Source: Agrostemma githago (taxonomy: Eukaryota; Streptophyta; Magnoliopsida; Caryophyllales; Caryophyllaceae). Taken from it: 64,000 nt of DNA. Numbering within the stretch: position 1 is the first letter of the stretch; the number at the start of each line of letters is the position of its first letter. The DNA is taken from NCBI GenBank assembly GCA_958450325.1, contig OY288257.1, positions 17,069,873 through 17,133,872 of the forward strand, in the 5' to 3' direction. Shown one piece after another: positions 32,664 to 43,105 of this stretch. A model generated the notes under the pieces. That model did not search any database and was not told the origin of the DNA. It worked only from the letters and a program-made list of their open reading frames with translations. Made by a program: the position numbers and the translations under genes.

Positions 32664-34052
32664 TGATGGGCCGTATTTATTCGTATTTATTACGACGGTT
32701 TTGGTATATTTTGTGAGCTAAATCGGTTGACTTGTATCGCATTTGTCTCAGTTTGGTATAAATGTAATAAGGCTATTTTGAGGATGTTAATCATTGGACC
32801 GTCGATTTGGGCTAAGAGAGAATGAAATATGAAGAAGAAGAAAGCCCACTTGAAGACCCGGAACGATAGAATCGAAGGATCGTGAGAAGCAGCTACAGTC
32901 GGCCAGGCGAGTCGCATAGAGAAACCGCGAGTCGCGCCACACCCAGGCGGGTCGCGCGGATGCCTGGAACGTCTAACGCGTCTTGTCTTATCTCGTGATA
33001 TTTGCTATGTTTTAAGACTTTGGTTTTATTTAGGAAACTTTATTACTAGTTTTTATTATTATTAGTATTACTAGTATCACTAGGATATTTTATTATTTTA
33101 TTATTATTAGTAAACTTTTATTAGGTTAAGCTTAGTTGGAGATTATTATTATTGACATCATTCATCACATCTACTAGTTTAACGTAAGATTGGAAGAAAA
33201 TGGAGACCTTGGAAGAACCCTAATTTTCCATCGCAAGTATGTGTAACTAATCTTCTCTACTTAGATTCAGGCCTTTGAAACGCTCAAGAAACGTTTGTGA
33301 GTTTGAATGTTTTGATTATTAACCTCGATTATTATGAATTGCTCTGTTATTAATTTCATGAATGTTGTTGTTGATTGCTAGATGTACAACTAGTACTTAA
33401 TTGCATCGTTCTATCGTTAGTATCGTTAATTGAGTAGGATTTATTGATTAACTTTACATTAGTAACAACTAGGAATTAATATTGAACGGGATATGTTGGT
33501 ATTAGTACTTAGAAGCGATTCATATAAATATCTAAGGCGCGACTGGATTGTACGTGCTATTTATTCTCTATCGAATTCTCAGATCTATATTGCTTCCGTC
33601 TAATTGAACCTAGAACTGGATTGTTTAGGTTTTTTTACAGTTAGGGTTAATTAAGAACGGGATTCGTTTTAGTTAACTATTCTTAAGAGAATTGGAATTT
33701 CATGTTCACGATAGAGTGGTCAAGGTTGTTAATTGAAACCGTCTTACGATGATCAATCGCTATTGAGTGTGGATTTGTGCTTGTGTCTAAGTTCTATTTC
33801 ATCATTTGATATCTCGATTTATTAGCTTTTCACTTTAGTTTATTAGAATTTCATTCATAACCCCCCCCCCCCCCTTTGGTTACTACGGTCTTTAATTACG
33901 TTAGAGGTCGATTTTATCTACACTTTAGTTAGCATAATTAGATTAATCTGATTCCTTTGGGTTCGACCCTTATTTCTACTTTAATACATTTTTAGTATTT
34001 AGATTTAAGTGCTTATAAATTGTAATTTGAGGCATACGACTCCAGTCTGTCA
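32664..34052 (+). repeat. 5' LTR of element 4 (1,389 bp)
   Basis: TG...CA ends and perfect TSD. TATA-like word GGTATAAATG at about 32755. The palindrome triplet lies about 150 bp downstream of it. A C-run of about 14 bases occurs near 33860; the other LTR has only six there. Confidence 0.94.
32907..32957. repeat. Palindrome triplet GCGCGAGTCGCGC-like, 20-bp period (5' LTR)
   Basis: Cores GCGAGTCGC, GCGAGTCGCGC and GCGGGTCGCGC start at 32907, 32927 and 32947, exactly 20 bp apart. The 3' LTR has the same at 43347, 43367 and 43387. Confidence 0.85.
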
Positions 34053-34075
34053 AATTTTGGCGCCGTTGCCGGGGA
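34053..34075 (+). promoter_or_regulatory. Primer-binding site of element 4 (tRNA-Asp type)
   Basis: TGGCGCCGTTGCCGGGGA at 34058-34075, five bases after the LTR. Confidence 0.9.
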
Positions 34076-34165
34076 ATCGGTATTTTTTTTTTTTGTGTTT
34101 TCTAGTGTAGTTTTTAATTTCTTTTTATTATAGCTAATTTTATTTTATTTTATTTTGTGTAGTTT

Positions 34166-35464
34166 ATGTATAATACTCGTTATTCTAACTTGAACCTCGA
34201 GGCATTCGACTCAGAGATTGAATGCACCTTGCGCAGGTCACGGAGAATCGGAGAGGGAGCAATAGTTATCGGAACATAGGAATTCGAGGATCTAGAGTTT
34301 AACGACGATATTCCTATTATTCCCGTGAATACTGAAGTTTCTTCCGAATCCGAAGATGAGTCGTTTATCATGGCTGGCCAACACAATTAAGCAGCTGACA
34401 GCACCTGACCTTGCACAACAACCTTTGTGCATTACGTACCCACCATTGGGTGCGAATGCCACTTTCGAATTGAAGTCGGGTTTGATCCATCAACTACCCA
34501 CATTCCATGGCTTAATCGATGAGGACCCTAACAAGCACTTGTCGGATTTTCATATTGTATGCTTGAGTATGAAACCGGCGTCCGTCACTGATGAGCAGCT
34601 TAAGCTAAGGGCCTTTCCCTTCTCGTTGAAGGATTCTGCGAGAGATTGGTTATATTACTTGCCACCGGCAAGTATTGATACATGGGTAAAGATGAAGAAG
34701 ACGTTCCTTGAGAAGTATTTTCCGGCATCTCGAGCCTCCCACTTGAAGAAGCAGATTATTAATGCGGTGCAACGAGATGGTGAGACGATGTACGAGTATT
34801 GGGAACGTTTTAAGAAGCTGTGTGCTACATGCCCATATCATGGCTACAATCCTCAAGACCTTGTGATGTACTTTTGTGGAGGTCTTTGTGTGGAGGATGC
34901 TCGCACTCTGAATGCGGCATGTGGGGGATCGATCGTGAACAAGAGTCCAGATGCTGCTATAGAGGTTATCCAGGAGCTAGTTGAAAGCTCTCGAGATTTT
35001 TCTCGAAAATATTCCAAACGGGGAGTGAACGCCGTAGGTAATTCATCATCCTCCAGCCTTGAACATAAAGTTGATAGCTTAACGGCTCTTGTCCAAAATA
35101 TGATGTCGGGGAAAACAAATCAAGTTATGATGTGCGGTATTTGTTCTACCGAGGACATCCGAGTGAGCATTGTCCTCACATGTATGAAGCGGATCAAGAG
35201 GAGGTGAATGGAATATGGGAAACCGGGGAAAAGAAGAAATGGGATCCCTACTCTAATACCTTTAATCCCGGATGGAGAGATCATCCCAACATGAGGTGGA
35301 GAACTCGTCAAGGGGATCAACAATTTAATCAAGGGAATCAAGTCGGTCAAGCGAAGCAACAATTCTTTGCTAAACAACAAGTTCCTAACACGGTTCCTAC
35401 TCCACCCCCACCTAGTGGTCAAATGTCCACCGAGGACATGATACGCGCATTGGTTGCTAGTTAA
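34166..35464 (+). pseudogene. gag of element 4, disrupted
   Basis: The start is taken at ATG 34166 (MYNTRYSN), the first ATG after the primer site, in the same position as in element 2. A TAG near 34280 and a frameshift near 34390 follow. The core is open from 34356 to 35207 (FHGLIDEDPNKHLSDFH, RDWLYYLPPAS, LEKYFPASRAS). A CX2CX4HX4C zinc knuckle spans a second frameshift near 35150 (CGIC in one frame, the rest in the next). A Gln-rich tail ends at TAA 35462-35464. Gag forms the particle shell. Confidence 0.87.
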
Positions 35465-36031
35465 GCTACGGTAACCACCCAAATGTCCAATCTTCAAGCT
35501 ACGCTTCTTCAACATCAAACGGGGAACAAAGCTAGTATCCAAAACATTGAAACTCAATTGGGACAAATGGCGACCTCTATTAGTCGTTTGGAAGCTCGAG
35601 ATTCTACGGGACTCCCGTCCCAAACGGTGGTGCCTTCTAAGAATGTGAGTGTCTTTTCATTGAGGAACGGAAGGCAATTAGAGGAGGTCGAGAAGGTGAA
35701 AAAGGTAGCAAAGCAACCGGTCATAAGAGAGGAAGAAGAAGAGATAGTGATCGAGAAGGAGGAGCAAACCCCTATTGTCAAAGCAAAGGAGCTCATTACT
35801 ACTACACTGGTTGTGGAACCGAAGGTACCCTTCCCCGATGCACTCAAGAGAACTCGCCACTTTGAGCACGATAAAGACATTTATGAGGTATTTGAAAAGT
35901 GCGAGGTAAATATTCCCCTTCTTAATCTTTTGAAAAGTATTCCTAAATACGCAAAAATTTTAAAAGAATTGTGAACTATTAAAAGGAATAACAAGCTAAA
36001 AGGGGTAAAGAAAGTTAAGGTAAGTGAACAT
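35465..36031 (+). pseudogene. gag-protease linker of element 4
   Basis: In frame with the protease. It holds a coiled-coil-like part (ASIQNIETQLGQMATSISRL), a Glu-rich linker, and DIYEVFEKCEVNIPLLNLLK. A TGA at 35972-35974 stands where element 2 has Cys (LKELCTIKRN). A TAA at 35462 opens the segment. Confidence 0.75.
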
Positions 36032-38086
36032 GTGTCCGCCGTTTTTCAACGAAAACTACCACCTAAATGTAGTGATCCGGGTATGTTCACGATTCCTTGC
36101 ACCATTGGTAACACTAAGTTTGATAAGGCCATGCTAGATTTAGGAGCTTCTATAAATGTGATGTCTTATTCTGTGTATAAATCTATGCAACTCGGTCCTT
36201 TGAGTAATACTAGTGTTGTAATTCAGTTGGCAGATAGATCGAATGTCTACCCGAAAGGTATTATCGAGGATGTTCTTGTTTTATTTGACAATCTAATCTT
36301 TCCTGCTGATTTTTATATGCTATACATGGAACATGATCACCATGTGGCTCCGATTTTGCTAGGAAGGCCGTTCTTGAAAACGGCAAGCACGAAGATTGAT
36401 GTCTCTAATGGATCTATGACTATGGAGTCCAATGGCCAATTAGTAACTTTCAACATCTATGATGCCATGAAATACCCCGTAGATCACCATTCTGTCAATT
36501 TTATTGATATCGTTGATCCATTAGCACAGGAATTCTTTGACCTGAATGGTTCTGATGAGTTGCAGGTAGCTTTGGAGAACAGTTTGAGTAATGAGGAGGT
36601 AGAATATGCTTTTTCTGCTAATCTGCAGGAAGTTGTGGCGGAATTTCATGATTCGAGGAGACCACTATCTAGTTTTCAGAACCCATTACCACTAACTGTT
36701 CCTAGGGAGAAATTGTTGCCTTCTATTATGCAGGCACCTTTGGTGGAGCTTAAAGCTCTACTGGAGCACTTGAAGTATGTGTTCCTTGGTGAGGGAGAAA
36801 CACTACCGGTTAAGCTCACCAAGGAACAAGAGAGCAAGTTGAAGGACGTTCTTGTGGAGAACAAGCAAGCCATTGGATGGACAATTGCCGACATCAAAGG
36901 TATTAGTCCAAGTACTTGTATGCACTGGATTTTACTTGAAGATGAGGCTAAACCGGTGAGGCAACCACAACGTCGATTAAATCCTCCTATGATGGAGGTG
37001 GTGAAGAAAGAGGTTCTCAAGCTACTACAAGTCGGTATGATTTTTCCTATTTCTGATAGTAAATGGGTAAGTCCTACGCAAGTAGTCCCTACAAAATCGG
37101 GGGTGACCGTAGTTGAGAACAAAGATGGTGAGCTTGTCCCCACTAGGATTCAAAACGGGTGGAGGGTGTGTATTGATTACCGTAGATTAAATGCGGTAAC
37201 TAGGAAAGACCACTTCCCCCTTCCCTTCATTGACCAAATGCTAGAAAGACTAGCGGGGAAAGCCTACTATTGTTTCTTAGATGGGTATTCGGGCTATTTC
37301 CAAATAGCTATTTCCCCCGAGGATCAAGAAAAAACCACATTCACTTGTCCTTTTGGAACGTTTGCGTATAGACGCATGCCCTTTGGTCTTTGTAATGCAC
37401 CCGCGATATTTCAGCGATGTATGATAAGTATATTCTCGGAGTATGTTGAACGTTTCATTGAAGTGTTCATGGATGACTTTACGGTGCATGGTGAGTCTTT
37501 TGATTCCTGTTTACATCATCTATCTCTTGTGCTTAAGCGTTGGATTGAAACTAACCTTGTCTTGAATTCAGAGAAGTGTCACTTTATGGTGGAGCAAGGT
37601 ATAGTTCTCGGACATGTGGTCTCATCAAAGGGTATAGAGGTAGACAAAGCAAAAATTGATACCATTTCTTCTCTACCTTACCCTACTAATGTTCGGGAAG
37701 TGCGGTCTTTTCTTGGTCATGCAGGTTTTTATAGAAGATTTATTAAAGACTTTTCCAAGATAGCCACACCGCTGTGCAAATTGCTACAAAAGGAGATAGA
37801 TTTTGTATTTGATAAAGCTTGCAAGGAGGCTTTTGATGAGTTGAAACGTAGGCTTACGTCGGTTCCAATTATTCAAGCTCCGGATTGGTCTCTCCCCTTC
37901 GAGATCATGTGCGATGCGAGTGATTATGCATTAAGAGTAGTGTTAGGTCAAAGAGTTGGAAAGATAGCTCATGTCATTCATTATGCCTCCATGACCCTTA
38001 ATGAAGCTCAAAGGAACTACACCACCACAGAAAAGGAGCTCCTAACGGTCGTGTATGGTTGGAGAAATTTCGATCTTACTTGTTAG
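36032..38086 (+). pseudogene. Protease, reverse transcriptase and RNase H of element 4
   Basis: The 684-codon open segment contains the protease (MLDLGASINVMSYS, ILLGRPFLKTAST) and RT (VCIDYRRLNAVTRKD, MPFGLCNAPAIFQR, catalytic FMDD at about residue 478). RNase H starts with FEIMCDASDYALRVVL; the last part differs from AIGAIL in element 2. A frameshift near 38055 ends the frame in a false tail. A second shift near 38130 occurs after YSDHAALRY. The polymerase copies the element RNA. Confidence 0.93.
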
Positions 38087-38450
38087 GAACGAAGGTGATT
38101 ATGTATTCTGACCATGCGGCATTGCGCTATTGATGTCTAAGAAAGAAGATAAGCCGAGATTGATCCGGTGGATCCTTTTACTTAGCGAGTTCGATCTTGA
38201 GGTGAAAGACAAAAAGGGAGCCGAGAATGTGGTTGCCGATCATTTGAGTCGATTGATTGATGTTGATTTCGGGTCGCATGAGAAAGAGTCGGTCAAGGGT
38301 GTGTTTCCCGATGAAAGTTTATTTGCGCTTAACTCGGTTCAACCTTGGTATGCGAATTTGGTAAACTTTCTTTGTTCATCTAAATTTCCTTCGGTTTTCT
38401 CAAAATCTCAAAAAGACGAGCTTCGTAGTGATGCGAAGTACTATGTGTGA
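38087..38450 (+). pseudogene. RNase H C-terminus and pol linker of element 4
   Basis: Open from 38130 (KPRLIRWILLLSEFDLEVK, VADHLSRL) to TGA 38448-38450. That TGA replaces Trp (YYVWDD in element 2), a TGG to TGA change. The segment links RNase H to the integrase zinc domain. Confidence 0.8.
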
Positions 38451-39625
38451 GATGAGCCATATCTATGGAAACATTGCTCCGATGGTGTTATTAGAAGATG
38501 TGTTCCGGAGAATGAGATGACTTCAATTCTCACGTTTTGTCACTCTTAAGCGTGTGGAGGTCACTTTGGTGCACGGAGGACGACAAGGAAGGTGTTAGAT
38601 TGCGGTTTCTATTGGACCACATTGTTTCGAGATTCCCAAGTCTTTTGTCAAGCTTGAGAACATTGTCAAAGGGTGGGGAATATTTCCCGGAAAAATGAGA
38701 TACCTCAAAGTTATATGCTTAATTGTGAGATATTTGATGTATGAGGGATCGATTTCAATTCATGGGACCGTTTCCAAAATCGAACGATAATCTCAACATT
38801 TTACTTGTAGTCGATTATGTGTCCAAGTGGGTGGAAGCGATCCCCACTAAGACCGATGATTCTAAGGTGGTGGCGGATTTTATCAAGGCTAACATATTTG
38901 TTCGATTTGGAATTCCCAAGGCCTTGATTAGTGATCGTGGTACTCATTTCGTGAGTAAAATGATAAGTGCTTTGCTCAAAAAGTATTTTGTCACTCATAA
39001 AGTATCCACGGCCTACCATCCGCAGACAAATGGACAAGCTGAAGTGTCCAATCGAGAAGTTAAATTCATCCTAGAAAAGACGGTCAATCCAAATCGGAAG
39101 GATTGGAGTGGACGGTTAGACGATGCATTATGGGCCTATCGAACGGCCTACAAAACCCCGATCGGCATGTCTCCATATCGATTAGTGTTCGGGAAGGTTT
39201 GTCATCTTCCCGTGGAGCTAGAGCATAAAGCATATTGGGCGATAAAAAGATTCAATATGAATTTAGATGAATCGGGAATGCATCGTAAGCTACAATTACA
39301 AGAGTTGGAGGAGCAACGTCTCGAGTCATATGAGAACGCGGCAACTTATAAGGAGAAAACGAAGGCTTGGCATGATAAGATGGTCTTGAGGCGAGACGTT
39401 CAAGTTGGGCAAAAAGTCCTTTTATTTCAATCCCGTTTTCGTCTTTTTCCCGGTAAGTTAAAATCCCGTTGGCTTGGTCCATTCATTATAACTCATGTTT
39501 ACCCTCATGGTGCAGTTGAAGTACGAAATTCTGAGACAAACAAGATTTTGAAGGTCAACGGACAACATATTAAGCCGTATTATGAAGGATTTGAAGCTAA
39601 CGTAGTGGAGTCGATGGCCCTCTAG
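38451..39625 (+). pseudogene. Integrase of element 4, disrupted
   Basis: The zinc-binding region at about 38535-38670 is interrupted by TAA 38547-38549 (Tyr in element 2) and TGA 38655-38657 (Cys in element 2). The second of these removes a zinc ligand. TGA 38742-38744 replaces the Trp before the first catalytic Asp (GIDF). A frameshift near 38755 follows. The open core 38741-39625 has ISDRGTHF and GQAEVSNRE, the Asp and Glu of the triad, and a complete C-terminal part (LFPGKLKSRWLGPF) to TAG 39623-39625. Confidence 0.9.
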
Positions 39626-40887
39626 TCCTCTACGACCCTATCCACGAAAATTGACATCCGTCTTAGTCAAGCGAACGACTTTAAACAAAAGCGCTTCCGG
39701 GAGGCAACCCGCTTTGTAGATTTTTGTAAAATTTTATTTTACGGGGTATAGGTCGTAGTATTAATTTCGTTGCTTTTCTTAATCGTTGTTTTTCTTAAAC
39801 TTAGTTTTTATTACTAACTTTTGATGTTTTAATAGGAGAAGAACGTCGATTTTCCAGGAGATGGGGCGACTAGCATGGGTCCTGGGCGACTAGCATGGAG
39901 ACCCCTCAAAATCTGAGCAAAATTAAAGAAAAAAGAGCGGATTTACAAGCATCAGCGCGAGTCGCGCGGACCCTATGCGAGTCGCGCGCCCCCTACACAC
40001 ACAGGTCAGTTTTTTATTATTAAAAAAATCAAAAATTGAAACAAGTTACCCGACTCCCTCTCTTCACTTCATCTTTCCCTATTCCTAATCTAATTTTCCC
40101 CAAATTCAAAACCCTAAATTCCTTTCCCAATTCAATCTCAATTACCCCAAATCAAATTCTAAAACCCTAATCTCTTCTTATCTGAATCAAATTAATCCAA
40201 ACTCCTAACTTCATACTCCTTCAATTTCCCCCCAAAAAGTCCTAACCCTAATCTCAATCGTCAATCGTGGTCGTCGTCGGTCTTCGTCAGTCGTGGTCGT
40301 CGTCGGTCGCCTTCAATTTGTCGTCACTGTTCGTGGTCCGGTGAGTGATCAGGCGAGTCGCGTGGGTATTAGGCGACTCGTGTGTGGGTTTGTTGCCTGG
40401 TCCATCAGTTGGTCGTCGGTGATAGGGCTCCGGTAATAGGCAAGGTGTGGGTTGTGTTCTGTCCGCATCTCTGTTCTGTCAGCGTCGATTCGTCTTCAAT
40501 CCTTGTCAATCTACCAGTCGACCTATTTCTGTCGTCAGTCTACCGTCGGTCAGTTCCGAAAGTATTCAGGCCGTCGTGTGAGTCGGGATTCGCTTGGTGT
40601 TGTATTTTGTCCAGTCTCGTAAGTTTTCGACCCTTTTCATCCTTTCACTCTATTCCCTTGCCATTTGTGGAGCTGTTTAGGGTCTGTCTTGTTTATGTGC
40701 TGTGATTTCAGTAGTTTGTGTGCTGTGATTTCAGTAGGTAGTCAACGGAAAATCTTTGGTTGATATACAGTCATAGACAGCCCTACTTTTCTAATTGAGA
40801 TAGAATGGTGTGTTTAGGGTTGGTCCGTCTAGTTAGTAGATTTCAAGTCTGTCTGGAGTAGGTTCAACTTTACTTGTTACTTGAGCC
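39626..40887 (+). other. Region between integrase and ORF-1 of element 4, with palindromes
   Basis: It begins with the motif GCGCTTCCGGGAGGCAACCC (39691-39710). Palindrome pairs start at 39866/39886, 39957/39977 and 40353/40373, each 20 bp apart. A CGTCGTCGGTC-like repeat lies at about 40262-40312. An open frame at 40382-40705 has no recognisable domain, and I do not support it as a gene. The last part is probably the leader or an intron of ORF-1. Confidence 0.6.
39866..40382. repeat. Three pairs of 20-bp spaced palindromes before ORF-1
   Basis: Words: GCGACTAGC twice, GCGCGAGTCGCGC and GCGAGTCGCGCGC, then GGCGAGTCGCG and GGCGACTCG. GCGCGA-S-TCGCGC is an inverted repeat with one central base. 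It is the same word as in the LTRs of this element. Confidence 0.8.
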
Positions 40888-42116
40888 ATGGCCCCAAAGA
40901 AACAAAAAACGACCGCGGTTGATTATATGGGGTGTAAGAATTTGAGTGTGAAACAGAAATCGGTATGGCGCCAACTATTTGATCGAGTTATTATGTCGAC
41001 TAAGTTTGTCGATAATTTGGCATTGGAGTTGCTCGGGATTAGTGATGAGGTGTTGACATTATTGACTCGTATTGGGTTAGCAAACTTTTACGATATGCAC
41101 GCGAACACGTATAAGCGCTACACACTTGAATTCTTGTCCACCTTAGAAGTCCATCGTGATGACAACCCCCCTCACATTACTTTTCATCTCGGAGATTCAG
41201 AACGAGATGTAGACTTCACAGAATTGAGGGAGGCGTTGGGTATAGCACCGAGAGGGGGGCGGCATTTCTGACTCCTACTACTCGTATGATGGATGAGTTT
41301 TGGTTGAAAATAGCTGGGAGTGCTTATGAGGGGGCTAAGAATGCTGATATTCGTCATTCTGCCCTTCGTTATGTTCACCGACTTTTGAACTCCATATTTC
41401 TTTGCAAGGGTGATCTGACACATCTACCTAGGGCGGATTTGATGTATTTGTGGGCCATGATGCCCGAATTTTTGGGAACCCCGAATTGGGTCGATATATT
41501 CATGACTTGTTGTGAGAAGCATCAGAAATCGGTCTCGGTGAATATTTCGATTGGTGGTATGGTTACTCTTCTAGCTCAGTATCTTGGCCTACCCAAGATG
41601 ACGGATTCTCCCGTAGGTGATATTGCTATTAGTATAAAGTTCATGAAGAGTTGTTCTATGATTTCGCGACCGAGTGCTAAACACCACCTAATCTGGACGC
41701 TTGGCACGTCCCACCATCATTTCATGATTTTGCCTCGTCCGGATGGGAAACCGTTACCGTTGGGGCCTACTGCGGCTGCGTTTTACCTTCCTCATGATGA
41801 GAAATTTCCTAGACCAACTACCGAGCCTATCGCCCCGGTTGTGGAGGAGCCCGAGGGTACGTCTGATTTTGATCGTTGGAGCGATTGGCGCGAAGCAATA
41901 GAAGAACGAGTGGAAGAATCTGTTGACAACAGTAGGTTGGCCGCTGAATTCGGTCGATGTATGAATCGGTTACAATTGAAGTTGCACCCTAATGACTACT
42001 CGGAACCGTCTCCCGAGTTTTATGGAGAGCTTGCAGCCCGTGAGCAAGAGAGATCATCTAGGAGGGCGGCACGTGAGGCTAAGTCACGTGACGCCGGCTC
42101 CTCTTCTCACTCTTGA
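40888..42116 (+). pseudogene. ATHILA ORF-1-like (env-position) gene of element 4, one frameshift
   Basis: The start ATG 40888 is in a good context (GCCATGGCC). The N-terminal part includes YKRYTLEFLSTLEV and FTELREALGIAPRG, typical of the ATHILA ORF-1 family. At about 41255, in a run of six G, the frame shifts. The second part (to TGA 42114-42116) includes RADLMYLWAMMPEF, GMVTLLAQYLGL and a charged Arg- and Glu-rich tail. Apart from this single shift the gene is open, about 408 codons in all. No signal peptide or clear membrane segment is seen, so a real envelope function is doubtful. The family function is unknown. Confidence 0.82.
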
Positions 42117-42161
42117 GCCCGAGGTATTTCTCTTCCCATTCATTTTATTGTCCTTTGTTCA

Positions 42162-42200
42162 CACATTCGAGGACGATGTGTTATTCAAGCATGGGAAGGG
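42162..42200 (+). promoter_or_regulatory. Second AGGA hairpin and purine tract in element 4
   Basis: CACATTCG-AGGA-CGATGTG pairs with one bulged T. It is followed by TTCAAGCATGGGAAGGG, close to the purine tract at 43086-43105. It lies 0.9 kb upstream of the LTR, in the same place as in element 2. Confidence 0.6.
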
Positions 42201-42320
42201 AAATTATCTCGTTGTATATAGTAGTTAGCTTGTATTACGTCTTTTAATCTAAAAAAATGAAAAAAGAAAAAAACAGAGAAAAATTGAAAAAAAAAAAAAC
42301 AAAAAGAAATAAATAAACCC

Positions 42321-42500
42321 GGCTAGGTGAAAACCCGGAAAGGGCGCCTAGGCAAGAAATGGGGAATGTGGCCGAGGACGGAATGAAAACCCGAAAGGGC
42401 GTTCCGGGTAAAAAGAAAAATCAAGTTGCGTGCCACGAGAGTAGTGTGAGAAAAAAAATGAAAGCTAGAGTGAAAATCCGCAAGGGCGGACGCTCTAAGC
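42321..42500 (+). other. Three tandem stem-loops with complementary, divergent stems
   Basis: Units 42321-42353, 42379-42406 and 42464-42500 share GAAAANCCGNAAGGGCG. Outer arms: GGCTAGGTG with CGCCTAGGC, CGGAATG with CGTTCCG, AGAGTG with CGCTCT. An inner stem CCG/CGG is possible (TCCGC with GCGGA in the third). Element 2 has the same trio with other arm sequences. Confidence 0.7.
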
Positions 42501-43065
42501 AAAATGAGGGAATTAGGAAAAAACTCACTACTACTTTCTCCATTTTTGGTGTTGGCGTCATAAGAAGGGTGACAAAGAAGGTCGGAAGGGTAGGATTAGT
42601 TGGCTAAGGTAAGAAGAATCGCGGTGCGGTGTAGTCGTAGCACTATATTCTATGCGATTGATGATGTTTGTTTGGTTTATATTGAACTATTAGAGGCGTT
42701 TAGGATTGATCGCATGTGTGGGTTGTAGAATATTGTGGTATATGTTTTGTACCACCGGTGACATTTGTAGCACATGTGACCCGTTCTAAGATTGGAGAAA
42801 TAAGGGACGGTAGATGTAAGTTTTAGCTTATATTTATTTGCTAATGTTACTTATTTTGATGAATTGGGTCGATGATAATAGTTTGATATTGGGTGTGTTG
42901 ATTCAATGGAGCATTTGAGTTGAGTTTCATGAGAATGTTGGATTAGCATGTGCATTATCTCATAACAAGGGAGATTGGTGGAAGACGAGTGAGGGCCGGT
43001 GTGTGTAATGTTATTCTCACGCATTTCAGACTAGTGACGGTTGTGTTTATGGTGTTCTTCGAGTT

Positions 43066-43105
43066 TTTACTCGAGGACGAGTAAAGGTTCAAGCGTGGGG
43101 ATATT
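43066..43105 (+). promoter_or_regulatory. AGGA hairpin and polypurine tract of element 4
   Basis: TTTACTCG (43066-43073), AGGA, CGAGTAAA (43078-43085) forms a perfect stem. AAGCGTGGGGATATT follows and abuts the 3' LTR. Confidence 0.85.

Larger units (their letters stand above)
42117..43065 (+). other. 3' non-coding region of element 4 with hairpins
   Basis: It holds the second AGGA hairpin and purine tract (42162-42200), A-rich DNA, and the three stem-loops (42321-42500). The open frame at 42359-42607 only reads through the stem-loops and is not supported as a gene. Confidence 0.6.

Noticed and set aside
33858..33876. Long C-run in the element 4 LTR as a biological signal
   Set aside because: The other LTR has six C at the same place; slippage or assembly error is more likely.
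17266..38744. Systematic C-to-T decay (deamination) as the cause of the stops
   Set aside because: Where elements 2 and 4 can be compared, three stops are TGG to TGA, but at least four others are changes at the third base of Cys, Tyr or Phe codons. The bias is not established.
40382..40705. 107-codon frame before ORF-1 of element 4
   Set aside because: No domain, overlaps the palindrome zone and the likely leader, and nothing similar was seen at the same place in element 2.
40888..42116. True retroviral envelope gene
   Set aside because: Position fits, but there is no signal peptide, fusion peptide or clear membrane anchor; the family resemblance is to ATHILA ORF-1.
42359..42607. Lys- and Arg-rich 82-codon frame after ORF-1
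   Set aside because: It reads through the stem-loops, and its composition follows from those repeats.
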